From Devosia sp. SD17-2 (GTDB taxonomy: Bacteria > Pseudomonadota > Alphaproteobacteria > Rhizobiales > Devosiaceae), in contig NZ_CP104002.1 of NCBI RefSeq assembly GCF_029201565.1, positions 496,001 to 560,000 of the forward strand: DNA of 64,000 bases, given 5' to 3'. Under the pieces are notes generated by a model. It was not told the origin of the DNA and made no database searches. It was given only the letters and a program-made list of their open reading frames with translations. The first letter of the stretch is position 1; the number at the start of each line of letters is the position of its first letter. Below, piece by piece: positions 16,984 to 28,877 of the stretch. The position numbers and the translations under genes are program-made.

Positions 16984-17034
16984 CCCCCCAAACCCAGCCC
17001 CTCTCCCGGAGGGACGAGGGGACTGGGGCGGCGG
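16984..17034. repeat. C/G-rich intergenic repeat fragment
   Basis: This gap between argJ and the GNAT gene holds CTCTCCCGGAGGGACGAGGG followed by GACT. The end resembles the inner part of the long repeat at 3845 (GGGGCGAGGGGACT). It is a diverged single arm with a short hairpin. Confidence 0.5.
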
Positions 17035-17047
17035 CTATCGATGAATT

Positions 17048-18283
17048 TTAGCTGCGATAATCGCCGTTGATGGTGATGTAGCCATGGGTGAGGTCGCAGG
17101 TGTAGACCGTGGCCTTGCCCTGGCCGAGGCCGAGGCTGACGGTCAGCTCCAGCTCTTCGCCCTTCATATAGGCGCTGGTTGCTGCCTCGTCGTAGCCGGT
17201 GGCGCGTTCGCCGTTGCGGGCAACGGTCAGATCGCCGAAACGGATCGAGAGCAGGTCGCGGTCGGCGGGCTCGCCGGCCTTGCCGACAGCCATGACGACG
17301 CGGCCCCAATTGGCGTCTTCGCCGGCAATAGCGGTCTTGACCAGCGGGCTATCGGCGATGGCCTTGCCGATGCGGAAGGCGCTTTCGTCCGAGACAGCGC
17401 CTTCGACATGGATGGAGACCTGTTTGGTGGCGCCTTCGCCGTCGCGGACGACGTGTATAGCGAGTTCAAGCAGCACGTCGGAGAGGGCCTGACCGAAAAT
17501 TTCGGCGCGGGGGTCTTCCAGCGTGTCGATCGTATCGACCTGCGCCTTGCCGGTGGCAAAGGCGAGCAGAGTGTCCGAGGTCGAGGTATCGCTGTCGACG
17601 GTGATGGAATTGAAGCTCGTCTGGTTGTGCTTGGCCAGCAGCGCCTGCAACACAGGGGCGGCGATCGGCATGTCGGTGACAACGAAGGAAAGCATGGTGG
17701 CCATGTCGGGCGCGATCATGCCCGAGCCCTTGGCGATGCCGTTGATCTTGACTTCGACGCCGTCGATCTCGAGCACGGCGCCCGACAATTTCGGGAAGGT
17801 GTCGGTCGTCATGATCGCCTTGGCAGGCTCGATCCACGGCTGGTCGGCCATGCGGGTGGCGGTCTCGTCGAGCACGCCGTCGAACTTTGAGGCATCGATC
17901 AGCTCGCCGATGACGCCGGTTTGGGCAATGAAGACTTCCGAGGGCGAGCAGCCAAGCGCTTGGGCGGCAACCTTGGTGATGTAGCGAACGCTCTCCCGGC
18001 CTTTCATGCCGGTGAAGGCATTGGAGTTGCCCGAGTTGACCACGAGGCCACGGGCCATGCCACCGAGGAGATTTTCGCGGCAGAGATCGACAGCGGCTGA
18101 TGAGCACTGCGACCGGGTCAGCACGCCGGCAACGGTCGTGCCTTCGTCAAAAGCCATCAGCAGTACGTCGGTGCGGTTCTTGTACTTGATCCCGGCTTCA
18201 GCGGTGGCAAAGCGCACGCCCGCAATCGGAGGCAGGTCCGGATAGGATTTGGGGGCGAGGGGCGAAACCGGATGAGCAGCCAT
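17048..18283 (-). CDS. argJ: Bifunctional glutamate N-acetyltransferase/amino-acid acetyltransferase
   Basis: This 411-residue protein transfers acetyl groups from N-acetylornithine to glutamate (and, in bifunctional forms, from acetyl-CoA), feeding the cyclic arginine pathway. The self-cleavage site is in [11 protein letters not shown], between Ala and Thr, which yields alpha and beta chains. [14 protein letters not shown] and [10 protein letters not shown] are further ArgJ motifs. Together with argH at 4.7 kb the window carries two arginine-pathway genes. Length is typical. Confidence 0.96.
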   Translation of the reverse strand: MAAHPVSPLAPKSYPDLPPIAGVRFATAEAGIKYKNRTDVLLMAFDEGTTVAGVLTRSQCSSAAVDLCRENLLGGMARGLVVNSGNSNAFTGMKGRESVRYITKVAAQALGCSPSEVFIAQTGVIGELIDASKFDGVLDETATRMADQPWIEPAKAIMTTDTFPKLSGAVLEIDGVEVKINGIAKGSGMIAPDMATMLSFVVTDMPIAAPVLQALLAKHNQTSFNSITVDSDTSTSDTLLAFATGKAQVDTIDTLEDPRAEIFGQALSDVLLELAIHVVRDGEGATKQVSIHVEGAVSDESAFRIGKAIADSPLVKTAIAGEDANWGRVVMAVGKAGEPADRDLLSIRFGDLTVARNGERATGYDEAATSAYMKGEELELTVSLGLGQGKATVYTCDLTHGYITINGDYRS

Positions 18284-18381
18284 GGCACAAGACCTTGTTG
18301 GGCAGAATGACCGCTGTGGTGTGCCTCAAAGGTGTGGCGGGCGCAAGACGTCGAGCTTTTGCGCCAACCGAAAGCTTTGGT

Positions 18382-18612
18382 TCAAGTGCGACCGGTTTTA
18401 CGGCCGGCAATGAAGCCGGCGAAGCGGGTGGTGATGAAGGGTACGATGAAGAAGACGATGCTCGTCACCATCAAGGGTACGAGGATGAAGCTGCGCTGCC
18501 AGAATTCCCAGCCCGGTGTGATGAGGCTGATGAGCGCGGCATAGACGACCACGATCGGATAAATGGCGAGGGTCATCAGGAGGGCCATGCGGGCGCGGGC
18601 GGGAAAACTCAT
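18382..18612 (-). CDS. DUF2798 family small membrane protein
   Basis: This 76-residue protein has two membrane helices (about residues 8-28 and 42-62) with the connecting ISLITPGWEFWQRSFIL. It matches DUF2798, a family of unknown function often found beside TetR regulators. ATG 18612 is chosen; the frame reads further upstream only through the operator region. It diverges from the TetR gene, and the two perfect palindromes in between make it the probable repressed target. Confidence 0.75.
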   Translation of the reverse strand: MSFPARARMALLMTLAIYPIVVVYAALISLITPGWEFWQRSFILVPLMVTSIVFFIVPFITTRFAGFIAGRKTGRT

Positions 18613-18626
18613 CTTGGATATCCAAT

Positions 18627-18666
18627 CGAAACGGTGCGTTTCGTTATTATAGAAACGAGCCGTTTC
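18627..18666. promoter_or_regulatory. Twin palindromic operators between DUF2798 and TetR genes
   Basis: Site 1 is CGAAACG-GTG-CGTTTCG (18627-18643). Site 2 is GAAACG-AGC-CGTTTC (18652-18666, arms 18652-18657 and 18661-18666). Both have perfect arms, a three-base spacer, and centres 24 bp apart. They lie within the 98 bp between divergent starts, closest to the DUF2798 gene. This is the layout expected for autorepression by the TetR protein. Confidence 0.75.
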
Positions 18667-18710
18667 GTTCAAGTCTTTTCTTCCGGTGAGATAGCGGCCA
18701 TATTGGCGCC

Positions 18711-19346
18711 ATGACCCAGCCAGCCCAATCCGACACCGAAGACACTCCAGATGGCGCCCGCCGCTCCATTGGCGCCAGGCGCAATCCGGCCAGCCAGGAG
18801 GCGATCCTCGACGCCGCGGAAGCAATCCTGCGCGAAGACGGCATTGCCGGGTTTTCCATCGAGGCGGTGGCGCGGCGGGCCCGCGCCGGCAAGCCAACGA
18901 TTTATCGCTGGTGGCCCAACCGGGCGGCGCTTCTCCTCGACGTCTACAAGCGGTTCAAGAACCAGCGGCCCTTTCCCGATACGGGAACGCTGCGCGGGGA
19001 CCTCGTCGCGTTTCTCGACAACCAGCTGCTGGGCTTCTGGAAAGATAGTCTCTGCGGTACGGTCTATCGCTCGATCATTGCCGAGGCGCAGGTCGATGCC
19101 GGAGCGGCAGCGGCTCTTGCGGCCTATCATCTCGAGCGCCAGGCATATGCCGGGCGGATCATCGAGCGGGCCAAGGCGCGGGGAGAGATCGATGAGACCG
19201 TGAACAGCGCGCTGGCCATCGATCTCGTTGTTTCCTTCGCCTGGCATCAATTGCTGATCGGGCGCGTGGAGGTAGCGATGGGGGAGATAGAGGCGGTGGT
19301 GGATATCGTGCTCGCCGGGCTGGCGGGATACCACAAGCAGAACTGA
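18711..19346 (+). CDS. TetR/AcrR-family transcriptional regulator
   Basis: This 211-residue protein has a TetR helix-turn-helix at about residues 25-70 (ILDAAEAILREDGIAGFSIE then KPTIYRWWPNRAALLLD) and a C-terminal ligand domain of the TetR C-terminal type (DNQLLGFWKDSLCGTVYRS). The IYRWW motif marks the recognition helix end. It diverges from the DUF2798 gene and probably binds the twin GAAACG-N3-CGTTTC sites in between. The ligand is unknown. Confidence 0.92.
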   Translation: MTQPAQSDTEDTPDGARRSIGARRNPASQEAILDAAEAILREDGIAGFSIEAVARRARAGKPTIYRWWPNRAALLLDVYKRFKNQRPFPDTGTLRGDLVAFLDNQLLGFWKDSLCGTVYRSIIAEAQVDAGAAAALAAYHLERQAYAGRIIERAKARGEIDETVNSALAIDLVVSFAWHQLLIGRVEVAMGEIEAVVDIVLAGLAGYHKQN

Positions 19347-19348
19347 AA

Positions 19349-19372
19349 CGGCCCCGGTGGTGACCGGGGCCG
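19349..19372. terminator. Bidirectional terminator between tetR and the parvulin gene
   Basis: CGGCCCCGGT (19349-19358) pairs perfectly with ACCGGGGCCG (19363-19372) around GGTG. It lies three bases after the tetR stop and eight bases before the end of the convergent peptidyl-prolyl isomerase gene. No long T-run follows on the plus strand. Confidence 0.65.
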
Positions 19373-19380
19373 CATTGATC

Positions 19381-20313
19381 TTACTGGGCGGCGGCTTCCG
19401 CTTCTTCGGCCGCAGGGGCCGCAGCGTCCTGGGCTTCCATCGCGGCAGCGAGGGCTGGATCGGTGATGTTGATCTCGACGCCGCTCATCAGCTCTTCGAC
19501 CTTGTTGTTGAACGTGGTCATCAGCACCTGCTGCTGGACCTGCGGAGCAACCTGTTCAAAGGTCGGCGGCTGTGACTGGCGCTTCTCGGCCAGCTTGATG
19601 ATGTGCCAGCCGAACTGGGACTGGACGGGTGCCGAAACCTGGCCTGGCTCGGTGAGGGCGAAAGCGGCTTCTTCAAACTGCAGGACCATCATGCCCTTGC
19701 CGAAAAAGCCGAGTTCGCCGCCATTGGCGCCGCTGCCGGGATCGATCGACTTTTCCTTGGCGATGGCAGCGAAGTCGCCACCGGCATCCAGTTCGGCCTT
19801 GATCGCGTTGGCTTCTTCCTCGGTCGGCACGAGGATGTGGGCAGCGCTGATCTCTTCGGTCGGCGTAAACTGGGCGACGAAGGCGTCATAGTCGGCGCGT
19901 ACGGCTTCTTCGGTCACGGCGCCGGCAATGGCTTCAGCGAAATAGGCACGGCGCAGGGCGCGCTCCTCAAGATAGTTGAGGCGCTGGGCGAACAGCGGCG
20001 TCTGGTCCATGCCAGCATCCTTGGCGGCGCCGGCCATCACCTTCATGTCGATGAGAACGCGCAGCAGGAAGGGGCGGCGCTCTTCGGGGGGCATCTGGGC
20101 GAGGTCCTGGGCCAGATCTTCGGCAGCAAAGCTGAGATCGGCCTCGGTGATGGTCTCGTCGCCGATGGTGGCAATGACGGTTTCGGGCGTGACTGCAGCG
20201 GCCTCAGCTGCCGGTGCAGCGGCGTCCTGGGCAAAGCTGGCGACAGCAGGCGCCGACACGAGCAGGGCAGCAAGGCTGATGGTGCGGACCAGGCGCAGCG
20301 AAAAATTCTTCAT
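19381..20313 (-). CDS. Periplasmic parvulin-type peptidyl-prolyl cis-trans isomerase
   Basis: This 310-residue protein has a signal peptide (LVRTISLAALLVSAPAVASF then AQDA), a SurA/PrsA-like N-terminal region, a parvulin domain from about residue 150 (ISAAHILVPTEEEANAIK to FGWHIIKLAEKR), and an Ala/Glu-rich tail. It should assist folding of exported proteins. The GGELGFFGKGMM loop is the family signature. ATG 20313 is chosen, since it directly precedes the signal peptide. It diverges from secA, the common layout in this order. Confidence 0.9.
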   Translation of the reverse strand: MKNFSLRLVRTISLAALLVSAPAVASFAQDAAAPAAEAAAVTPETVIATIGDETITEADLSFAAEDLAQDLAQMPPEERRPFLLRVLIDMKVMAGAAKDAGMDQTPLFAQRLNYLEERALRRAYFAEAIAGAVTEEAVRADYDAFVAQFTPTEEISAAHILVPTEEEANAIKAELDAGGDFAAIAKEKSIDPGSGANGGELGFFGKGMMVLQFEEAAFALTEPGQVSAPVQSQFGWHIIKLAEKRQSQPPTFEQVAPQVQQQVLMTTFNNKVEELMSGVEINITDPALAAAMEAQDAAAPAAEEAEAAAQ

Positions 20314-20719
20314 GGGGTCCAGGAACTCCTTGGCCGGTTTCAAGGGCTGAAACCGGCGTGTTCGGTTCAGGTAGCACAGGCTACCTCATTGTTGGCCTGC
20401 CTTCACACGACAGATAGGCCAAATTGTGCCCTCGCCCGCCGCTTCAGCAAACTGTGCTGGCCGACAAATAATACAGGCGCGCAAGGTGTCGCCGATTTGG
20501 GCAACATTGACAAGATACGACCCCACTCTTACATCTCACCCGCTTTTCCAAAGCGTGGACAGAGCAGCGCGTTACGCGCGCCTTGCGCCCACGGATCAAT
20601 TCACAAGGGGAGCCGAACGGGCTCTCCGACGTTGTGACGGGGCGGGATGGGCCGGCCGAGCGCCCGCAGACGCCGGCCGCCTCATGCCGCTCCGCTGCCT
20701 AGAACAAAGGACCAGACGA
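20314..20719. promoter_or_regulatory. Divergent regulatory gap and long secA leader
   Basis: This 406-bp gap holds a good promoter for secA: TTGACA (20507-20512), a 17-bp spacer and TACATC (20530-20535). It implies a leader of about 180 nt with hairpins such as GGAGCC-GAAC-GGGCTC. Nearer the parvulin gene is a palindrome AGGTAGC-ACAG-GCTACCT (20369-20386). No convincing separate leader peptide was found; the frame of secA is open from 20426 but carries no family residues. Confidence 0.5.
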
Positions 20720-23440
<2,721 letters not shown>

Positions 23441-23462
23441 GGCGCGTTGTGAATTGAGAAAA

Positions 23463-23490
23463 AGCCCCGGAGTGATCCGGGGCTTTTTTG
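23463..23490 (+). terminator. secA terminator
   Basis: AGCCCCGGA (23463-23471) pairs with TCCGGGGCT (23476-23484) around GTGA, followed by a run of T. It begins 22 bases after the secA stop. Confidence 0.9.
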
Positions 23491-23529
23491 TATTTTGGGG
23501 TGCGGAGGTGGTTGCGATGGTTCGGCTCA

Positions 23530-23757
23530 AGCGCATCCCTCTCCCTTGTGGGGGAGGGAGGTGAATGAGCCGAGAGTTTGGCGGCTGAGGTTCTACGGTG
23601 TCGTGGTGGGTCCGGGACCATTGTGCGCCGTCATAGCCCGCCTGTCCGGGCAATCCAGTTCGCTTCGCTATGGACCACCCGAACAAGTCGGGTGGTGACG
23701 AAGGACCGCTGAGGCCGGAAACTTCGTCAGCCTGGCGAAGGCGCTTGGCATCAACCC
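23530..23757. repeat. Intergenic palindromic repeat cluster
   Basis: The gap between secA and the next convergent gene holds two repeat pieces. One is CCCTCTCCCTTGTGGGGGAG (near 23537), related to the C/G-rich family at 3845. The other is ACCACCCGA-ACAAG-TCGGGTGGT (23674-23696), a perfect nine-base-arm palindrome of a type common in alphaproteobacteria. I see no gene here. Confidence 0.6.
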
Positions 23758-24747
23758 CTATTCCGGCAGGGCGAACTCCAACAGCAAATTGCGCTGCCAG
23801 TCGTTGAAATTACTGTCCGAGCCGATGAGGATGCGGGTCTCGCCATTGGGGGCGGCGTGCACCATCAGCGATTCCATGTTGTCGATCTCGGTGCCTTCGG
23901 CCGAGAGCAGCAGTTCACCGGCCATGAGATTGCCGGGGCGAACCTCCGCGGCCGGCACGCGGCGCAAATTCATGACAAAGCTGAAAAGCGCCACACCGCG
24001 TTCGAGCACCAGGAGATCGCCGTTGGGCAGGAAGGCGCAATCGGTCGGGTTGACGATCGGGCTATTGGTATAGCCGATCGGGCCCTTGTCGTTGACGCCC
24101 AGCAGCCAGCCGCGATGATTGCCATCATCGTCGAGCGCTTCCTCGGTGATCAGCAAGGTGGAGCCAGCAATAGGGGAAGCGGGGGGCGCGATGCAGATCG
24201 ATTCGAGCGATTCATTGGTGCGCAGGTCGGTCAGCCAGTCGGGAATGGAAACTTCCCGTGCGGCGCCGCCCGGGCGGCCATCTGTGATGGTGAAATCGGC
24301 GACGCGGGTCAGGTTTTCGTAGCTGACGCGCACGGCTACCGCGACGCCGTCGCGCCAGACAGTGTCCATGCCTTCGGCATCACGCGCATATTGGCGGGGC
24401 AGGGGCGCGCCCGCAGAATTCTGGATGGGCTCGATGGTGACGCCGATAAATCCGAAGAGGCGATTCGCCTCGTCATAGGCGAGCCGCCCGGAGATGAACT
24501 GGCCGCGATCGGTGACAAAGGTGGTGCGCTGGTCGTCGCCAGTGGGGGTGACGCTGGAGAGCCCGCCAAAGGTGTCGTCATGGCTCTGCAAGGTCAGCCC
24601 GCCGCGGAAGATGAGGCCCTGGACAGGCTCGTCGAGCCCGACGCCCTTGAAGCGGGTGACCTGTGCCGCGGTGACCGTGGCGTCCACCGCCCCGGCGGGA
24701 AACGCCAGGGCGCTGAAGAGGATCGCGAGGGCAGCCGCCCGTCTCAT
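23758..24747 (-). CDS. Esterase-like activity of phytase family protein
   Basis: This 329-residue exported protein has a signal peptide ([20 protein letters not shown]) and a beta-propeller-like domain of the esterase-like/phytase family, recognisable from [47 protein letters not shown] and the terminal [19 protein letters not shown]. The reaction is uncertain. Its ATG overlaps the cobT stop by four bases (ATGA), so the two are translationally coupled. This neighbour of cobT is conserved in Hyphomicrobiales, though its link to cobalamin is unknown. Confidence 0.85.
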   Translation of the reverse strand: MRRAAALAILFSALAFPAGAVDATVTAAQVTRFKGVGLDEPVQGLIFRGGLTLQSHDDTFGGLSSVTPTGDDQRTTFVTDRGQFISGRLAYDEANRLFGFIGVTIEPIQNSAGAPLPRQYARDAEGMDTVWRDGVAVAVRVSYENLTRVADFTITDGRPGGAAREVSIPDWLTDLRTNESLESICIAPPASPIAGSTLLITEEALDDDGNHRGWLLGVNDKGPIGYTNSPIVNPTDCAFLPNGDLLVLERGVALFSFVMNLRRVPAAEVRPGNLMAGELLLSAEGTEIDNMESLMVHAAPNGETRILIGSDSNFNDWQRNLLLEFALPE

Positions 24748-26633
24748 CGACGGCCGCGACGCCGCGTCTGGGATGGCAGTTCCTCGTCGAACAGGGCGGC
24801 CAGCTCGTCGGTGAGCGCACCGGCCAGTTCCTCGGCGTCGAGCAGGGTCACGGCGCGGCGGTAATAGCGCGTCACGTCGTGGCCGATACCGACCGCAACC
24901 AGCTGGATGGGCGAGCGGGTTTCGATGTCCTCGATCACCTGGCGGAGATGGGCCTCGAGGTAATTGCCGGCATTGACCGACTGCGTCGAGTCGTCGACCG
25001 GGGCGCCGTCGGAGATGACCATCATGATGCGACGCTGCTCGGGGCGGGCCATGAGGCGCTTGCGCGCCCATTCGAGGGCCTCGCCGTCGATGTTCTCCTT
25101 GAGGAGACCTTCGCGCATCATCAGGCCGAGATTGCGCCTTGCATGGCGCCAGGGCTCGTCAGCGGCCTTATAGATGATGTGGCGCACGTCGTTGACGCGG
25201 CCCGGATGGGGCGGGCGACCGGCTTCGAGCCAGGCTTCACGCGATTTGCCGCCCTTCCAGGCGCGGGTGGTAAAGCCCAGGATCTCTACCTTGACGCCGC
25301 AACGCTCGAGCGTGCGGGCGAGGATATCGCCGCAGATGGCGGCAATGGTGATCGGACGGCCGCGCATGGAGCCGGAATTATCGATCAGAAGCGTCACCAC
25401 GGTGTCGCGGAAATCGGTGTCGTTCTCGACCTTAAAGCTCAGGGCCTGCATCGGGTCGGTGACGACGCGGGTCAGGCGGGCGGTGTCGAGGAGACCTTCT
25501 TCGAGGTCGAACTGCCAGGACCGGTTCTGTTTGGCCATGAGGCGGCGCTGCAGCTTGTTGGCAAGGCGCGCCACGGCGCCAGCGAGATTTTCAAGCTGCT
25601 TGTCGAGCAGGGCCCGGAGCTGGTCGAGCTCGTCCGGCGGGCAGAGCTCGCCTGCCTTGACGATCTCGTCGAACTTGGTGGTGAACACCTTGTAGTTGAA
25701 CTGATTGGAGAGGCGCTCGCCGCCATCCTTGGCGGGCGGGGGCATGGGCGCGTCTTCGCCGGCGTCTGCCTCGGCATCGTCGTCGACATCGGCCATGTCG
25801 GCTTCCATGCCTTCGACGTCGCCGGTCTCTTCGCTCTCGCCGGACTGCTGGTCGTCCTGGCTGTCGTCCTGCTCGCTCTCGCCTTCGCCTTGCTCGGGAG
25901 ACTGGTCGGAGCCCTGCGCCTGTTCGGGCTGGCTGTCGTCGGCGCTCTCCTCATCAGAGGCGTCGGGATCGTCCATCTCGCTTTCGGCGATGAGGTTGAG
26001 ATCGCGCAGCACGAGGCGGGCGGCCTTGGAGAAGGCTTCCTGGTCTTCATAGGTGCCGAGAAGTGCATCGATGGAGGTTGCAGCCTTGGCTTCGATCTCG
26101 CCGCGCCAGAGGTCGACCAGCGAGTGGCCCGACGGCGGCACCGGGACGCCGGCGAGCTTTTCACGCAGCATCAGGCCGAGAGCTTCGGCCAGCGGGGCAT
26201 CGCCCTTATCGCTGACTTCGGCAAAATTGGAACGGAACAGCCGGTCCTCGAGCATTTCGGCGATGTTCCCCGACATGCCGGGCATGCGCACGATGCCAAG
26301 GGATTCGACGCGGGCCTGTTCGAGCGCATCGAAGGCGGCGCGGGCCTGCGGGTCGAGCGGGCTGCGCTTGCGATGAGTATCGGGGTCGTGGCTGGCGAGC
26401 CGCATGGCCATGGCGTCGCCCTGGCCGCGGGCGATGGCGATGTCGCGGCGGGTGGGCAGGCGCGGCAGATTGGCCAGACGCGCCTTGTCCGAGGTCAGGA
26501 GCGGCCGGTCAGCGGTGAAGCTGACCTCAAGTTCCGGCTTGGCGCCGATCGCGCGCACCGTCGCACCCATGGCTGATTTGAACAGCTGGGTCTGGTCGGG
26601 TTTGTTCGGCTTGCTGCGAGGGGGCGTGGCCAT
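24744..26633 (-). CDS. cobT: Aerobic cobaltochelatase subunit CobT
   Basis: This 629-residue protein is a subunit of the ATP-dependent CobNST chelatase, which inserts cobalt into hydrogenobyrinate diamide. The C-terminal von Willebrand A-like domain has the metal-ion-dependent adhesion site D418-N-S-G-S422. A long acidic region (about 220-310), rich in Asp, Glu, Ser and Gln, precedes it, as in known CobT. It lies downstream of cobS, separated by a repeat-filled gap. cobN is not in the window. Length matches the family. Confidence 0.95.
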   Translation of the reverse strand: MATPPRSKPNKPDQTQLFKSAMGATVRAIGAKPELEVSFTADRPLLTSDKARLANLPRLPTRRDIAIARGQGDAMAMRLASHDPDTHRKRSPLDPQARAAFDALEQARVESLGIVRMPGMSGNIAEMLEDRLFRSNFAEVSDKGDAPLAEALGLMLREKLAGVPVPPSGHSLVDLWRGEIEAKAATSIDALLGTYEDQEAFSKAARLVLRDLNLIAESEMDDPDASDEESADDSQPEQAQGSDQSPEQGEGESEQDDSQDDQQSGESEETGDVEGMEADMADVDDDAEADAGEDAPMPPPAKDGGERLSNQFNYKVFTTKFDEIVKAGELCPPDELDQLRALLDKQLENLAGAVARLANKLQRRLMAKQNRSWQFDLEEGLLDTARLTRVVTDPMQALSFKVENDTDFRDTVVTLLIDNSGSMRGRPITIAAICGDILARTLERCGVKVEILGFTTRAWKGGKSREAWLEAGRPPHPGRVNDVRHIIYKAADEPWRHARRNLGLMMREGLLKENIDGEALEWARKRLMARPEQRRIMMVISDGAPVDDSTQSVNAGNYLEAHLRQVIEDIETRSPIQLVAVGIGHDVTRYYRRAVTLLDAEELAGALTDELAALFDEELPSQTRRRGRR

Positions 26634-26644
26634 GTCGTCTCGTC

Positions 26645-26788
26645 CAAAATGCCCCTTGCTCCATCCCTCTGCCCAAAGGGGCGAGGGGGCGCTTGGGAGT
26701 TGGAGCGGCCACCGCGATCCCCTCTCCCCGCCGGGGAGAAGGTGGCCCGCAGGGCCGGATGAGGGGCCTCCCGAGGGCTCGGGAGGAG
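26645..26788. repeat. Two C/G-rich palindromic repeats between cobS and cobT
   Basis: The first piece contains CCCTCTGCCCAAAGGGGCGA and the second CCCCTCTCCCCGCCGGGGAG followed by AAGGTGGCCCGCAGGGCCGG. The second has the hairpin and the GGCCCGCAGGGCC core of a palindromic repeat widely dispersed in proteobacterial genomes. A further hairpin CCTCCCGAGGGCTCGGGAGG ends the gap. These may end transcription or stabilise cobS mRNA. Confidence 0.7.
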
Positions 26789-26793
26789 TTTGC

Positions 26794-27777
26794 TTAAGCC
26801 GTCACTGCCAGATTGGCGGAGCTTTCCGGCAGGTCTTCGCCGAAGACGCGCTGGTAAAACTCAGCCACGACCGGGCGCTCGAGCTCGTCACACTTGTTGA
26901 GGAAGGTGAGACGGAGGGAGAAGCCGATATCGCCGCCGAAGATCTGGGCGTTTTCGGCCCAGGTGATCACGGTACGCGGGCTCATCACGGTCGAAAGATC
27001 GCCATTGATGAAGGCCGAACGGGTGAGATCGGCGAGACGGACCATGTTGGACACGGTCTTCTTGCCCTTCTCGGTCTCGCCATAGGCCTTGTTCTTGGCC
27101 AGGACGATGCCGACTTCCTTGTCGTGCGGCAGGTAGTTGAGCGTGGTGACAAGGCTCCAGCGGTCCATCTGACCCTGGTTGATCTGCTGGGTGCCGTGAT
27201 AGAGGCCCGAGGTGTCGCCCAGACCAATGGTATTGGTGGTCGAGAACAGGCGGAACGCCGGGTGGGGCACGATCACGCGGTTCTGGTCGAGCAGGGTGAG
27301 GCGGCCCGACTGCTCGAGCACGCGCTGGATCACGAACATCACGTCCGGACGGCCGGCGTCATATTCGTCAAAGACGAGCGCGATATTGTTCTGCACGGCC
27401 CAAGGCAGGATGCCATCACGGAATTCGGTGATCTGCTTGCCGTCCTTGAGGACGATCGCGTCCTTGCCGACGAGATCGATACGGCTGACGTGGCTGTCGA
27501 GGTTGACGCGGACCAGCGGCCAGTTGAGGCGCGCAGCGACCTGTTCCACGTGGGTGGACTTGCCGGTGCCGTGGTAGCCCTGGACCATGACGCGGCGGTT
27601 GTAGGCAAAGCCGGCCAGGATCGCGAGCGTGGTGTTGCGATCAAACAGGTAATCCGGATCCACGGGCGGCACGTGATCGGTGCGCTCCTTGTAGCCTTTG
27701 ATCACCATGTCGGTATCGATGCCGAATAGGTCTCTCGCCTTGTATTCGGTGTCGGGAAGATTGGTGAATTCGGTCAT
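26794..27777 (-). CDS. cobS: Aerobic cobaltochelatase subunit CobS
   Basis: This 327-residue AAA+ ATPase partners CobT. Walker A is GYHGTGKST (67-75) and Walker B is VFDEYDAG (about 134-141), with sensor-type segments [20 protein letters not shown] and the arginine-rich [13 protein letters not shown]. It powers cobalt insertion during aerobic cobalamin synthesis. The order J-domain gene, cobS, cobT is conserved in this order. Length is normal. Confidence 0.96.
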   Translation of the reverse strand: MTEFTNLPDTEYKARDLFGIDTDMVIKGYKERTDHVPPVDPDYLFDRNTTLAILAGFAYNRRVMVQGYHGTGKSTHVEQVAARLNWPLVRVNLDSHVSRIDLVGKDAIVLKDGKQITEFRDGILPWAVQNNIALVFDEYDAGRPDVMFVIQRVLEQSGRLTLLDQNRVIVPHPAFRLFSTTNTIGLGDTSGLYHGTQQINQGQMDRWSLVTTLNYLPHDKEVGIVLAKNKAYGETEKGKKTVSNMVRLADLTRSAFINGDLSTVMSPRTVITWAENAQIFGGDIGFSLRLTFLNKCDELERPVVAEFYQRVFGEDLPESSANLAVTA

Positions 27778-27882
27778 AGCAAGGGCTCGTGGATGAATGA
27801 ATTTTCCGGTGGGAGACGCTTGGCGCCGGGGGCTCTATAGCAGTATTGCCGCCCCTTCGGTAGCCAGTCTGTCACGGCTGCG

Positions 27883-28503
27883 TCATCTGACGACGAAGCC
27901 CATTTTCTTGAGGTGGCTGTAAGCGGCGATGACGCTGCGCAGGCGCTCTTCGGAGGAGGAGTCGCCGCCGTTGACGTCTGGGTGGTGCTTCTTGACCAGG
28001 TCCTTGTACGCCGTCTTGATCTCGTCGGACTTGGCATGCTTGGAAAAACCAAGGGTTTCGAGGGCGCGCCGGTCAAGTTCGCTCAGCGGTTTGACGCGTT
28101 CCGTAGCCGGACGCTTGGACTGCTGGTAGCGATAGCGGGCAAAGACACCAAAAGGGTCGCCGTATTTGTCGCCGGGTGCGGCGCTGGCCGTGCGACCTGC
28201 GGCCTTTGCGGCAGTGGGGTTGCCGGTGGCAAAGCTCGAGCGTGACTCGGCCTTGGGGGGCGTGTGCAGCGCTTCGTCGAGCTCGTCCGGGCTCATGCCG
28301 GCGAAATAGTTGAACGACTGGTTATAGTGGCGAACGTGCTCGAGGCAGAAATTATGATACTGCCCATCCGAGCGCTTGCCCTTGGGCGCCTTGTATTCGC
28401 CGGCCTGCTCGCAGCCTTCCCAATCACAGACGATCTCGATCTCTGCGGGCTTTTCTTCCCGGCGGGGACGGATGCGGATGTTATCGAAGAGCTTGGATTG
28501 CAA
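27883..28503 (-). CDS. J-domain-containing protein
   Basis: This 206-residue protein has a C-terminal J domain (about 150-206), with the HPD motif in DLVKKHHPDVNGGD. The N-terminal half is a conserved alphaproteobacterial segment with CDWEGCEQAGEYKAPK and HNFCLEHVRHYNQSFNYF, possibly a small metal site. It should act as a specialised DnaK co-chaperone. It starts with TTG at 28503; no better start is visible. It diverges from bolA by about 48 bp. Confidence 0.9.
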   Translation of the reverse strand: MQSKLFDNIRIRPRREEKPAEIEIVCDWEGCEQAGEYKAPKGKRSDGQYHNFCLEHVRHYNQSFNYFAGMSPDELDEALHTPPKAESRSSFATGNPTAAKAAGRTASAAPGDKYGDPFGVFARYRYQQSKRPATERVKPLSELDRRALETLGFSKHAKSDEIKTAYKDLVKKHHPDVNGGDSSSEERLRSVIAAYSHLKKMGFVVR

Positions 28504-28550
28504 TTTTATAGCGCCTAGTTAGTGCACAAAGCCAATACGGAGCCGGACCC

Positions 28551-28814
28551 ATGTCCATGAGGGACACGATTATAGCCAAGCTTACCGAACGATTTGCACC
28601 CCTCCACCTCGAAGTGATCGATGAATCCAACAAGCACTTCGGTCATGCCGGTTGGCGGGAGGGGGGGGAAACCCATTTTCGTGTCAGAATCGCGACCCGC
28701 GACTTTGACGGTTTGAGCCGCATTGCGCAACATCGGGCCGTCAATGACACGCTGGCAGAGGAACTCAAAACCCGGGTTCATGCCCTCAATATCGAAGTTC
28801 TGGCGGCCGAGTGA
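28551..28814 (+). CDS. bolA: BolA-family protein
   Basis: This 87-residue protein shows the BolA core: a helix DTIIAKLTERFAP, then LEVIDESNKHFGHAGWREG and HRAVNDTLAEELKTRVHALN. The invariant histidine and cysteine/histidine cluster ligands of the family are partly present (HFGHAG and the C-terminal HALNIE). BolA proteins pair with monothiol glutaredoxins in iron-sulfur metabolism. Its position beside the J-domain gene and cobS is conserved. A dedicated glutaredoxin partner is not adjacent. Confidence 0.92.
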   Translation: MSMRDTIIAKLTERFAPLHLEVIDESNKHFGHAGWREGGETHFRVRIATRDFDGLSRIAQHRAVNDTLAEELKTRVHALNIEVLAAE

Positions 28815-28831
28815 GGTCGCCTGACACGGTG

Positions 28832-28861
28832 GGCACCATTGCCGAGAACGGAAATGGTGCC
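28832..28861. terminator. Hairpin between convergent bolA and aroB
   Basis: GGCACCATT (28832-28840) pairs perfectly with AATGGTGCC (28853-28861) around 12 bases. It fills most of the 63 bp between the two stops. Without a T-run it may be a weak bidirectional terminator. Confidence 0.5.
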
Positions 28862-28877
28862 GCAGGGACTGTGTTCC

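Noticed and set aside
20426..20719. Arrest-peptide or extended N-terminus before secA (frame contains GRAPADAGR)
   Set aside because: The RAPA string recalls RAPP-type arrest motifs, but the frame runs into secA without a stop and has no start with a ribosome binding site or export signal.
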